DNA from: an uncultured Bacillota bacterium
Lineage (GTDB): Bacteria; Bacillota; Clostridia; Peptostreptococcales; Anaerovoracaceae
Length of the DNA: 11,928 nt
Assembly (NCBI GenBank): GCA_959606705.1
Contig: CAUHLX010000047.1
Coordinates: 1-11,928 of the forward strand
Direction: 5' to 3'
The notes below the pieces were generated by a model that did not search any database, had not been told where the DNA came from, and saw nothing but the letters and a program-made list of their open reading frames with translations. Below, piece by piece: positions 1 through 7,800 of this stretch. A program made the position numbers and the translations under genes. Position 1 is the stretch's first letter, and each line of letters starts with the position of its first letter.

Positions 1-266
1 AGCAGCTCGCCGTAATCGCCCAGCTGTTTGGGATCGATGGAGACAACATCCTCTTTCTCCTCCGCCGTGACTCTGCCCAGCAGCTCATCGGCGCTGATCT
101 GGTACAGGTCCGCCAACTTAATTATGATATGGAAGCTCGGGCGATTGGCGCCTTCCTCATAGCGGGAGTAGGTGCTGCGCTGAACGCCCAGGCAATCCGC
201 CACCTCAGCCTGTGTCATTCTGTGCTTCTTACGATACAGCTTCATGTTTTCAATCAACTTGGACAT
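1..266 (-). CDS. XRE-family helix-turn-helix transcriptional regulator (C-terminus beyond window)
   Basis: I translated this by hand from the ATG at 266-264; 88 codons are visible before the left edge. Residues 5-63 form a classic Cro/C1-type helix-turn-helix: MTQAEVADCLGV (17-28) is helix 2 and the turn, QRSTYSRYEEG (29-39) is the recognition helix, and the conserved end LYQISADELLG follows (54-64). Family knowledge says such proteins bind operator DNA as dimers, often repressing their own promoter. The start is supported by AGGAGG at 274-279, 7 bases upstream. The gene has the same orientation as the surface-protein genes but follows a terminator-like stem and has its own promoter candidate, so it is probably a separate unit. 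The ligand or C-terminal domain lies outside the window. Whether it controls the surface genes is unknown. Confidence 0.9.
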   Translation of the reverse strand, partial: MSKLIENMKLYRKKHRMTQAEVADCLGVQRSTYSRYEEGANRPSFHIIIKLADLYQISADELLGRVTAEEKEDVVSIDPKQLGDYGEL

Positions 267-298
267 CACTCTTCCTCCTGTCTCCTCCGCTATCGATA

Positions 299-315
299 GT
301 CACATTATGTCACAT
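299..315 (-). promoter_or_regulatory. Extended -10 promoter overlapped by a 7-bp direct repeat, upstream of the XRE regulator
   Basis: On the minus strand the sequence TGACATAAT (312-304) matches an extended -10 element (TGn followed by a TATAAT-like hexamer, here CATAAT). The -35 region is poor (TGTTTT-like at 331-326), as is common for extended -10 promoters. The -10 is embedded in two perfect copies of ATGTGAC (315-309 and 305-299 on the minus strand) separated by 3 bases. This repeat is a good candidate operator, possibly for the regulator itself. The distance to the ATG at 266 leaves room for a short leader with the AGGAGG site. The promoter call rests on one hexamer and its position, so it is tentative. 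Confidence 0.45.
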
Positions 316-324
316 GCGTGGTCC

Positions 325-353
325 GAAAACATCGCCCTTTCGGCTATTTTTTC
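325..353 (-). terminator. Terminator-like stem-loop overlapping the stop codon of the last surface-protein gene
   Basis: The 29 bases form a symmetric stem: 12 positions per arm around a 5-base loop (GAAAG on the minus strand), with two mismatches. The inner part is GCC/GGC and the outer part is an A-tract paired with a short T-tract (GTTTTC at the minus-strand 3' end). It overlaps the TAG stop at 346-344. This layout resembles a weak intrinsic terminator, and the A/T arms would make it work in either direction. The U-run after the GC core on the minus strand is only four bases and interrupted, so termination may be partial. It also overlaps the -35 region of the regulator promoter. Confidence 0.4.
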
Positions 354-2716
354 TCCGCGGTGTTATGAAAATCCACAATTGCATGCACTTGAACCGCTTC
401 CATGATTTCGTAGAAGGCCCAGTGTCTCGGCGTCACATCCCGCATTTGAATGCGATAACGGTACAAACTGCCGTCCATCTGCCGGGGGTCGGGCGCTCTC
501 CCCAGACTTCGGTTGATCGCTGCGATGACTTCGGCCCGGGAAATCGCCAAGCCGGGGCGAAAGCTGCCGTCCCAGTACCCCGTCAAATATCCCTTTTGAC
601 TCATCTGAGAAATATACCCTTCGGCCCAATTTCCCGACGTATCCTGGTAACCGGCCGTGCCTTTGTTCCGCAGGCCGAGAAAACGGCCCAGAATCGCACA
701 AAATTCCGCTCGCGTTACCGTGCTGTCCGGAACGAAGCCCTGTCCTTTCGGAGTGATGAGCTCTCTCATGATACTGTAGGAGACCGCGTCGGAATACCAG
801 CGGTCCTCCTCCACCTCCCACCTCTCCGCCTCGTCGAAGCGGTCCGGAACGTATTCCGGGTCCAGGCTGGCCAGCAGGGTGGCGGTTTCCGCGCGGCGGA
901 TCGGCTGATCGGGACGGAAGCTGCCATCCTCGTAACCATGGGCGTAGGGCTGATGCAAAAGCGCGGGATCCTCCGGAAGGGCAGCGGGCTCCTCGGGCGG
1001 CTCCACCTTCCCCATGGCCGGAGGCGTAGTCTCCTCCGGGGTATTCTTTTCATAGAGCGCCAGGAAGGTGAAGCTGTCGTTGACCGTCACCTCCGCGGGG
1101 TCTACCGGCAGAGCGCCGTCCAAGCTCCAGCCTAAGAATACATAACCCGGCTCCGCTTCCACCTCGGGGATCACCGAAATGTGCGATCCCTTCACCAGAT
1201 TCCACCGAGACTGATCACCGGCGATTTTGCCGTGGTCCCCGGCATCGAAGCTCACCAGATATCTGGTCTTATGTCCGCCGGAATGGCCGTCGTCTCCGTC
1301 CGCGGGAGGCGGGTCGGGAACAGGGGGGCCTTCGTGAAATTTCCATCCGGCAAATAGAGTCAAATCCTTCAAAATCGGGGTCTGGAAGTTGAACGTCTCC
1401 GTCTGCAGCGCCGAAGCGGAGGTGGAAAACCATCCCAGAAAGTCGCCGTCCTCCCTGTGCGGCTGGTTTTCCGGGCAGAATGCCAGGCCGCCCGACAGGA
1501 TGGTTTGCGAGCCGAACGCTCCTTCGCCGCCCATGGAATCAAAGGTCACGGTGTAGTGGGTCCCTCCCAGCTTCCACGTGGCCGAGTTTCCGCTCCGTTC
1601 CACCTGAAATTTCCAGTCCTCATAAGGAATGTGAAACGCCTGGTCCGTCACCCCCGCCGCACCTTCTACGACAAGGTACGCCGCACCTTCCGAAACGACG
1701 GTGGGGGTCAGCTCCACGGAAGTTTCCCCCGAGGCCGTTCCTCCGATGTGGAGGGCCTCGTCAGCGAGCTCCAGCCAGCCGCCCCCTATCCAATCTCCGG
1801 AAACCTCCCCGCCCTGAGGCAGTACCAGCGTACTCCCCGGGGGAACCTCCAGCTCCCGCACTTCCTCTGCTCCTGTTCCAAAGGGATTGCCGCCCTCCTC
1901 TCCCGTTACGGAGACGATGGCGCTGTCCAGCAGGACCCGGTCCGCGCCGCTGAGAAATTTGACTTCATATGGCTGAGATACGCTTCCGCAGTTTCGGAAC
2001 ACGATCTCTCGGGTGCCCGTCACGGGAGCGGAGCTGTTAAAGCCTCCGCCGAACACACCGCCCCGAATTTCTCCTCCGGAAAAAATTACTTTGGTCTTTC
2101 CCGCCGCGTCCTGGCGATTCCCTCCGTACACATTGCCCATCAGGATTCCGCCTTGAATTTCCACCTGGGTGGAGGAGGAGGGACGGCTTTTGTTGCCGCC
2201 GTACACATTGCCGATGATCCGGCCCCCGCGAATCGTCAGCTTGGGATTGATGATCCCGCTTCCCCCTTCCCTTCCGCCATACAGGTCCGCATAGCAGTTC
2301 CCCTGATCACCGGAGGAATCCGATACCGTGAGGCCTTTTCCGTTCGCCAGTATGTTGATCTTATAGTAGGTGCTTCCCAGATCGTATCCGTTGAGATCCA
2401 GCTCCAGCTCCCGCCACACCGCCAAATCCACATTCGACATGGGCGTGATGTCTCCCGTGAGGCGAATGCGCTGTTCCCAATCATCCAAGGCGTATTCCAG
2501 CGCGCTGAGACTGTCCACCTCCACAAAGCGGCCGCTCCCGCGGGCGGCTTCCGTGTCTTCCGTGGCTTTCGTGGCTTCCGTGGCTTCCACGGCGGACACG
2601 GTAACCGCCTCCACGGCAAAAACCCCCGTGGGAATCGACTGCACGAAGAGGAACATCAGAAGATAAACGAGGATCGCCGCCCGTTTCATCGTATTTTTCT
2701 TCCCGTTCTTCTTCAT
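344..2716 (-). CDS. Secreted SLH-anchored protein with Gly-Gly solenoid and two InlB-like repeats (790 aa)
   Basis: This is a likely cell-wall-attached surface protein; no enzyme motif is visible. A basic N-terminus and hydrophobic stretch (about 11-34, ending GVFA) form a Sec signal peptide. A short EAT-rich repeat follows (43-58). Residues about 60-360 form a glycine-rich repeat region with GNVYGG at 169-174 and 194-199 and GGVFGG at 219-224, a 25-residue period suggesting a beta-solenoid. A Listeria-Bacteroides/InlB-type repeat spans about 388-458 (YTVTFDSMGG ... DFLGW ... LFAGW), and a second related repeat spans about 485-556. C-terminal SLH repeats occupy about 590-790 with motifs IRRAE, VTRAE and ISRAE; SLH domains bind secondary cell-wall polysaccharide. 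The final helix motif DVTPRHWAFYEIMEA lies after the third repeat. The start has an AAGGAG site overlapping the upstream stop codon. It is a tandem paralog of the gene immediately upstream. A role in adhesion or coat formation is inferred only. Confidence 0.9.
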   Translation of the reverse strand: MKKNGKKNTMKRAAILVYLLMFLFVQSIPTGVFAVEAVTVSAVEATEATKATEDTEAARGSGRFVEVDSLSALEYALDDWEQRIRLTGDITPMSNVDLAVWRELELDLNGYDLGSTYYKINILANGKGLTVSDSSGDQGNCYADLYGGREGGSGIINPKLTIRGGRIIGNVYGGNKSRPSSSTQVEIQGGILMGNVYGGNRQDAAGKTKVIFSGGEIRGGVFGGGFNSSAPVTGTREIVFRNCGSVSQPYEVKFLSGADRVLLDSAIVSVTGEEGGNPFGTGAEEVRELEVPPGSTLVLPQGGEVSGDWIGGGWLELADEALHIGGTASGETSVELTPTVVSEGAAYLVVEGAAGVTDQAFHIPYEDWKFQVERSGNSATWKLGGTHYTVTFDSMGGEGAFGSQTILSGGLAFCPENQPHREDGDFLGWFSTSASALQTETFNFQTPILKDLTLFAGWKFHEGPPVPDPPPADGDDGHSGGHKTRYLVSFDAGDHGKIAGDQSRWNLVKGSHISVIPEVEAEPGYVFLGWSLDGALPVDPAEVTVNDSFTFLALYEKNTPEETTPPAMGKVEPPEEPAALPEDPALLHQPYAHGYEDGSFRPDQPIRRAETATLLASLDPEYVPDRFDEAERWEVEEDRWYSDAVSYSIMRELITPKGQGFVPDSTVTRAEFCAILGRFLGLRNKGTAGYQDTSGNWAEGYISQMSQKGYLTGYWDGSFRPGLAISRAEVIAAINRSLGRAPDPRQMDGSLYRYRIQMRDVTPRHWAFYEIMEAVQVHAIVDFHNTAEKK
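2124..2212 (-). repeat. Two 14-bp direct repeats encoding the GNVYGG solenoid motif
   Basis: CCGTACACATTGCC (plus strand) occurs perfectly at 2124-2137 and again at 2199-2212, exactly 75 bases or 25 codons apart. Each copy encodes most of the GNVYGG motif in the 790-residue SLH protein. The spacing equals the protein repeat period, so this marks an internal duplication of a solenoid unit. It is not an independent element. Confidence 0.75.
2549..2593 (-). repeat. Five imperfect 9-bp tandem repeats encoding an EAT-rich segment
   Basis: Five consecutive 9-base units of the form TTCCGTGGC (plus strand, with one or two changes in three of them) lie just after the signal-peptide region of the 790-residue SLH protein. 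They encode the run EATEATKATEDTEA. The repeat is in frame, so gain or loss of units would change the linker length without breaking the gene. The upstream paralog has no such segment. Confidence 0.8.
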
Positions 2717-2722
2717 TGACTT

Positions 2723-2728
2723 CTCCTT
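2723..2728 (-). promoter_or_regulatory. Ribosome binding site overlapping the upstream stop codon
   Basis: AAGGAG on the minus strand shares its two A bases with the TAA stop of the upstream SLH gene (2729-2727) and sits 6 bases before the ATG at 2716. The intergenic gap is only 10 bases. This favours translational coupling of the two paralogs and fixes the first ATG as the start over the alternative ATG at codon 10. Confidence 0.75.
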
Positions 2729-4781
2729 AATGAAAATCTTGGTGAGCGTGTCCCACCGTGGCTTCCAGAATTTCAGCGAAGCCCCAGTGCTCCGGATTCA
2801 CGTCCTTCCATTCAAACTCGTATTTCCCGGCATTTTTCCCAACCGCGGCCGCGTTGGGTGCTCGACCCAGCACCTTGTTGATGGCGCAGGCGGCCTCCGC
2901 CCGAGTGACCGGTTCCGCCGGGCGAAAGCTTCCGTCGGGATAACCGTGCAGGATTTCCCGCTCCGCCAGCTGGGCCACATAGCCCTCGGCCCAGCAATCC
3001 CGTGCGTCACCAAAGCCGGCGGACCCGCTGTTGCTCAGTCCCAGGAAGCGTCCGATAAGCGTGGCGAATTCCGCCCGGGTGATCTTCCGCTCCGGTCCGA
3101 AGCTGCCGTCCGGCAGTCCGGTAATGATCTCCTCCGACAGGTTGTAATACACGGCGTCGGCGTACCAGCTGTCTTCCGGCACGTCGGAAAGGGTGAGGCG
3201 GGGAGCCCTCGCGGCCTCGTAGTTGGGATCCGCTTTCGCAAAGAGGACCGCGGCCTCCGCCCGGGTGATCCAAGCATCCGGCCGGAATCGTCCGTCCGGA
3301 TCTCCCTCCATATAGGGAAAATGATCGATGGCTCCATGAGTCGGCAGCATCGCCGGCTCCGAAGAAATCGGCGGCAGCTCCGGAGAAATCCCCCCTTGAG
3401 AGGAAAGGTCCGCCGAAACAGAGGGCCTCCGGTGGCTGCCGGAGCCGGAGCCATTCCCTCCGCCTCCGTCATGATCCGGATCGGGAGCGACCCCGCCGCC
3501 GCTGGTATCGGGGGGTGTCTCCGCCTTCCAGGCCGCGGCTAAGCTGGTGTTTTCATAAATTCTGGTGTCTCGGAAAGAAAATGCGTTCTCCGTGGTCCAT
3601 TCCCCGTTGCCGGAAGTGTGCCATCCCAGGAACGAATATCCGTCCCGCCGGGGCTCCGGTTCGGGAGCGGCGATCCGACTGCCCGACAGCACGCGGAGTG
3701 ACGCGTAGGTAGGGGTGCCTCCCCGGGAATCAAAATCCACGTCATACTCTTCTCCATCCAGCACCCAGGAGCTGCCGCCGCCGTCAAAATTCCAGTCCGG
3801 GTTTTCCGGGACAAAGGCCCCGTTTCCCCCCGCGGATTCCGTTTTGATGTACTCCATTCCCTTGACCGGCTGATCCGCTTCGATGACCACCGTGGTCTGC
3901 TCCTTGACCTCGCCCCCTACTTCAAAGGCTCCGCCGGAGAGCACCAAGGTGCCTCCACCGTTGAAATCGCCGGCGATGGCCCCTCCGTTGGGCACGCTGA
4001 TTCCGCTCCCGGAAGGAACGGTGAGGTTCTTCACCTGCCCCTCCCCGTCTCCGAAGGGAGAATTGCTGTCCGTGACCTTCACAAAGGAATTGTCCAAAAC
4101 CACATCCTTGGCGTTTTCGATCACCGGCAGCTCCGCCCATTCCTCCGAGCTGCCGTAGTTCACAAAGGTGATGGTTCCCGAAGAACCGCTGACTTCGCCG
4201 CCGATGGCTCCTCCGGACACCGTGATATCCGGGTCCGTCACCGGGTCCTTCTTGCTTCCTCCGTAAATATTCCCGAAAATCGATCCTCCGGCAATGAATA
4301 CGGACGCCGAGTTCACGCCTCCGCTGACTCCGCCGCCATAGATGTTTCCCCGGACATTGCCGCCAAAGATGGTGATCGAAGTGCTGAGAATCAGTCCGGT
4401 CTGCTCCGACGCTCCGTAAAGATTGGCCCAGCACACGCCGTTCCCCGTGCTGTCGTCCAGCTCGAAGGGCTTCCCGTTGGCGAAGAGGTTCAGTTCAAAA
4501 TCAGAGCTGCCCAGCTGATGGCCGTTGAGATCCAGCCGCAATTTCTTTCGGAGCATCAGGCTGTCATCCGTCATGGGAATCATGTCGTCCATCAGCCGCA
4601 CCACTGGCGCGCCGTCTAAGATCGCGTCTCCCAGCTGTCCGTAATCGTACACCTCCGCGGTTCCCGGTTCGTCCCCCAGCGCCCATACCGGCGACGCCGG
4701 AGAGAGCGCCAGCATCAGGGCCAGGACAAACGCCAGCGGTCCGGTGGCGTTCGGACGCGAACGTCCCGATTTTTCAGCCAT
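2727..4781 (-). CDS. Secreted SLH-anchored protein with Gly-Gly solenoid and one InlB-like repeat (684 aa)
   Basis: This is a likely wall-bound surface protein of unknown role. The N-terminus is basic, followed by a hydrophobic segment (about 15-33) ending PVWA, a Sec signal peptide. Residues about 40-340 hold a glycine-rich repeat region with GNIYGG at 145-150 and 170-175 and a degenerate third unit near 194-199, matching the 25-residue spacing of the downstream paralog. A single InlB-type repeat lies at about 345-418 (YDVDFDSRGG ... YSFLGWHT ... LAAAW). A Gly/Ser/Pro-rich linker follows (about 419-485). The SLH region (about 486-684) has canonical ITRAE, ITRAE and VTRAE motifs with DGRFRPD, DGSFGPE and DGSFRPA, and ends with DVNPEHWGFAEILEA. 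AAAGGAGG at 4787-4794, five bases upstream, supports the start. A 102-base gap with a hairpin separates it from the upstream dockerin gene, so its expression level may be set separately. Confidence 0.9.
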   Translation of the reverse strand: MAEKSGRSRPNATGPLAFVLALMLALSPASPVWALGDEPGTAEVYDYGQLGDAILDGAPVVRLMDDMIPMTDDSLMLRKKLRLDLNGHQLGSSDFELNLFANGKPFELDDSTGNGVCWANLYGASEQTGLILSTSITIFGGNVRGNIYGGGVSGGVNSASVFIAGGSIFGNIYGGSKKDPVTDPDITVSGGAIGGEVSGSSGTITFVNYGSSEEWAELPVIENAKDVVLDNSFVKVTDSNSPFGDGEGQVKNLTVPSGSGISVPNGGAIAGDFNGGGTLVLSGGAFEVGGEVKEQTTVVIEADQPVKGMEYIKTESAGGNGAFVPENPDWNFDGGGSSWVLDGEEYDVDFDSRGGTPTYASLRVLSGSRIAAPEPEPRRDGYSFLGWHTSGNGEWTTENAFSFRDTRIYENTSLAAAWKAETPPDTSGGGVAPDPDHDGGGGNGSGSGSHRRPSVSADLSSQGGISPELPPISSEPAMLPTHGAIDHFPYMEGDPDGRFRPDAWITRAEAAVLFAKADPNYEAARAPRLTLSDVPEDSWYADAVYYNLSEEIITGLPDGSFGPERKITRAEFATLIGRFLGLSNSGSAGFGDARDCWAEGYVAQLAEREILHGYPDGSFRPAEPVTRAEAACAINKVLGRAPNAAAVGKNAGKYEFEWKDVNPEHWGFAEILEATVGHAHQDFH

Positions 4782-4791
4782 AGCCGCCTCC

Positions 4792-4866
4792 TTTCTTTTG
4801 ATTCACAGATACGGCGAAGCCGGCCTGACACAAACTCGTCAAGCCGGCAGCCTTACGTTTCTTTTG
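4792..4866. repeat. 9-bp direct repeat flanking the intergenic hairpin
   Basis: TTTCTTTTG (plus strand) occurs at 4792-4800 and again at 4858-4866, bracketing 57 bases that contain the GCCGGC hairpin. The left copy overlaps the ribosome binding site of the 684-residue SLH gene. The arrangement superficially resembles a target-site duplication around a tiny inserted element, but purine-rich 9-mers near ribosome binding sites can recur by chance. Confidence 0.35.
4819..4848 (-). other. Strong intergenic hairpin between the dockerin gene and the SLH paralog pair
   Basis: GCCGGCTTGAC (minus strand) pairs with GTCAGGCCGGC across an 8-base loop, giving an 11-bp stem with a single G-U pair. There is no T-run after either arm, so it does not look like a standard intrinsic terminator. 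It lies in the 102-base gap, downstream of one stop codon and upstream of the next ribosome binding site. An RNA processing or stability element, a factor-dependent pause site, or a partial terminator that lowers expression of the two downstream genes are all possible. A TTGACG hexamer in the stem has no matching -10 at the right spacing. Confidence 0.6.
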
Positions 4867-4883
4867 TGAGCTCCTCCGTATTC

Positions 4884-7800
4884 TTACTGAGCGGGTGTGC
4901 TCCACTTGGGATAGGAATCTCTCACCCATCCGTTCCGCATCAACAGCATGTTCAAGTCGTAAGGATTGATGACCGCGTCATATCCGGAATCGTAGAAATC
5001 GTACTTGTCGAAATCCGGAATCGCCGTGGAATATTGTCCGACCCAGGTTTTCACATAGGTGGTGATATCCTTGTTGTTCACCGCTCCGTCCGCGTTCAGA
5101 TCCCCCGGATACAGATAAATGGGATCGTCGTAGGTGGAAATGTAAAACTCATCCTTCGCCGGGATCACGATTCCCTGGTATCCCGTGGCTTCGTTGGGCT
5201 TGATCACTCGCTTCAGATATTTATCCTGACTGAGAGTGAGCCAGTAGTTCCCGGGCGGAATGTACTCCGTAAACTCAAAATAGCCGTTTTCCCCGGTGTA
5301 TACGGTTTCCTCGTGGGAGGTTCCCATCAGGTCCACGCGGATTCCCGTATTCCTGGCGCTGCCGATATCCTTGCCGGCCAGCCGGACATATCCGTATACC
5401 TTGGAGGGTTCCGCGGAATAGCTCACGGGAACTCGATCCAGAGGCGTCATCACCGCAGGATCTCCCTTTTCCCGTTCCACTTGAATGGAGATTTCACCGC
5501 CGGCGGAATCCAGCAGTCCGGGAACGGAGAATTTGGCGTTCGCCGCCGCCTGATAATCCAGCAGCGGAGTGGTGGTGATATACGGGTCCGCGTCCTCGTA
5601 CGATTTGTAGAAGTGCAGTACGTCTCCCGGCAGCAGTCCCTGAGCGATTTCCACCCAGTCGCCGTCGGAGCCCAGCAGATTCTTCACCGTAACGTCATCC
5701 GGATTGACGGGGGAGTCCAGCTCCAAAACGCTGATCTTCACTTGAGCCGACAAGCCGGTGAGTTGATCCGTCACCTTCACCACTTCGTAGATTTCCGTGG
5801 GATCGCTGGGCGTGGCCTTGTCCAGTGCCGTGACCTGTCCGTCGGTATTGAAAGCGATGTAGGGTCCGTCATCATAAGCCCCTTGAGTTTCAAAGGTCCA
5901 TTTCAAATTCGACTGGTAAACGTCCTGCGGCGCGATGTCCAGATAATCCGCCAGATTCTTCACCGTGTTGATGGGCATGCGGATGATCTCCTGCTTGAAT
6001 TTGATCGCCGCGGGATAGAACTGTACCTTCAGTTTCAACTCGTCATATTTCCCGGTGTCATACAGGGATTCCACACGCAGGATCACGTAATCGTCTCCGA
6101 AGGTGGTCTTTTGCGGAGTGATGGCGATGGTCCCGGCTTCGGCATCGATGGCGTCAATCAGAATGGGGCAGTCAGGACTGTTGAGATCCAGTTCCGTACC
6201 ATCCTTTTTCATCAGCTTCCAGTTAACCTCTTTGTTTTCCTTCGCGCCTTCGCTATCAAAGGTCAGCTCCGCGGTGAAGGTCTTGTTTTCGCCAGCCGCG
6301 TCGCCGGAGGTGGGATGATAGTGATAGGTCATGTCTTCGATCGCCGTTCCCGACACATACTTTTCTTTGATTTTTACCGAGCTGGGGGGATCGAAGGACT
6401 TCACATAGACATTCATGGTCTGAGTCGTGCCGTAGGTCCTCGAAGTAGCCGTGAACTTCACCTTGCCGATGGTGTCCAGCTTGGTGAAATTGTCGGGTAC
6501 CTTAAAGGTGATGGAGGTGTCCCGCTGTTCCACCACGCTGACGTAATCCTGATAAACCGTGGCTCCGTCGTCCGGCGAAACCAAATCCAGGGTCCAGTCC
6601 ACCTGCGGAAACGAAGCGTTGGCCGGATTGGGATCGACGGTGATGGTGTAGGTGGCGTCGCTGTTCTTGTAGTCGATGCCCTTTCCGTCATCCACCGTCT
6701 TGACATCCTCGCCTTCTCCGTTGGCGGTGTTCCGTTTCATGATCAGGCTGAAATTTTTCAGCGGAATGACTTCCGTTTTAAACGCCGGGAAGGGCTCCGG
6801 CTGGAACTCAAAGGCGGTGACCAAATCCACCGTGGCGCTGTTGTTGACAAACCAGCCCGCGCCGTAGTCGAATTCCGGCACGCCGCCGCGGTCGTAGGTT
6901 TCCCCTTCCACCACCGGACCGTTGGAGGCGGTGGCAAAATCAAAGGACTTGAAGCTGGTCGTGGTGCCGGTGGCCATGAAGCTGATGCTGACCATCTTCT
7001 GTTTTCCCGTGATTTTTGCGTTGTAATTGCTGGTATATCCCAGTACGCTCACCCATCCGCCCCGGTTGTCGATCTTGGGGTAGGTACCGTCCTTGCCCTC
7101 GGCTCCCGCCAGGATGCCGCCGGTCCAGGTCTGATCGTTGAAGCACTGTACGATTCCCACCGCGTCCCCGATTTTCCCGGGGGTCACGGTCTTGTCCGGA
7201 TAAGCCTCTCCGTTTCCGTTGACCACCTTCACCACGCTGGGATCGAACCGCAGGGGGATGACAAAGGAGTGGAGCTTTCCGAAATCCTCAAAATAAATGT
7301 TGAATTTAAAGGGCTGTCCGGCCATGATCTTGAAGTCGCCGACCAGTGGCGCTTCGTGGCCGTTGGTATCCGTTTTCAGGATCTCGTCCTCGTTCTCCGG
7401 ATTGGCCCGGTACTTGGTCCCGTCCTTCATTTCGATTTCAAAGGAAATCTTATTGTCGGTCAACGGCGCGGTGGGGGGCAGCGTCGGCTGTACCACCTCA
7501 TCCACGGAACCGGGCGTCCCGCTTTCCGTGTCGCCGGTGCCTGCCGTACCGCCGCTGTTGTCGCCGCTGTAATACATGTTGCCGTTGCGGGTCATCACCA
7601 TAGTCCCCTTCTCGGAGGGATAGACCCCGGTAATGGTTTCTTTCTGAGAGATGGACTGGAAGATCTGCATGGGAGTATCCACCGTCGCTCCCGCGGTGGC
7701 GGAAATGAAACCATTGCTGTTCCTGCCCACGGCATATAGGGTATTGTCATCACACAGATAGGTGATGACACTGTTGGTGATAAAGCTTTTGATCACGGTC

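Noticed and set aside
4838..4843. TTGACG as a -35 element for the SLH paralog pair
   Set aside because: No TATAAT-like hexamer occurs 16-18 bases downstream on the minus strand, and the hexamer lies within the hairpin stem.
4872..4880. GGAGGAG ribosome-binding-like sequence just after the propeller-dockerin stop codon
   Set aside because: No ATG, GTG or TTG follows at a workable distance and no coding frame starts there.
4866..7739. 957-codon open frame on the plus strand opposite the propeller-dockerin gene
   Set aside because: Its codons are in register with the minus-strand gene, so it only reflects the absence of TTA, CTA and TCA codons there. The protein has no recognisable domain, and the opposite strand has a signal peptide, named domains and a ribosome binding site. 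The same applies to long plus-strand frames at 212-1135, 1457-2719, 2730-3542 and 10524-11402.
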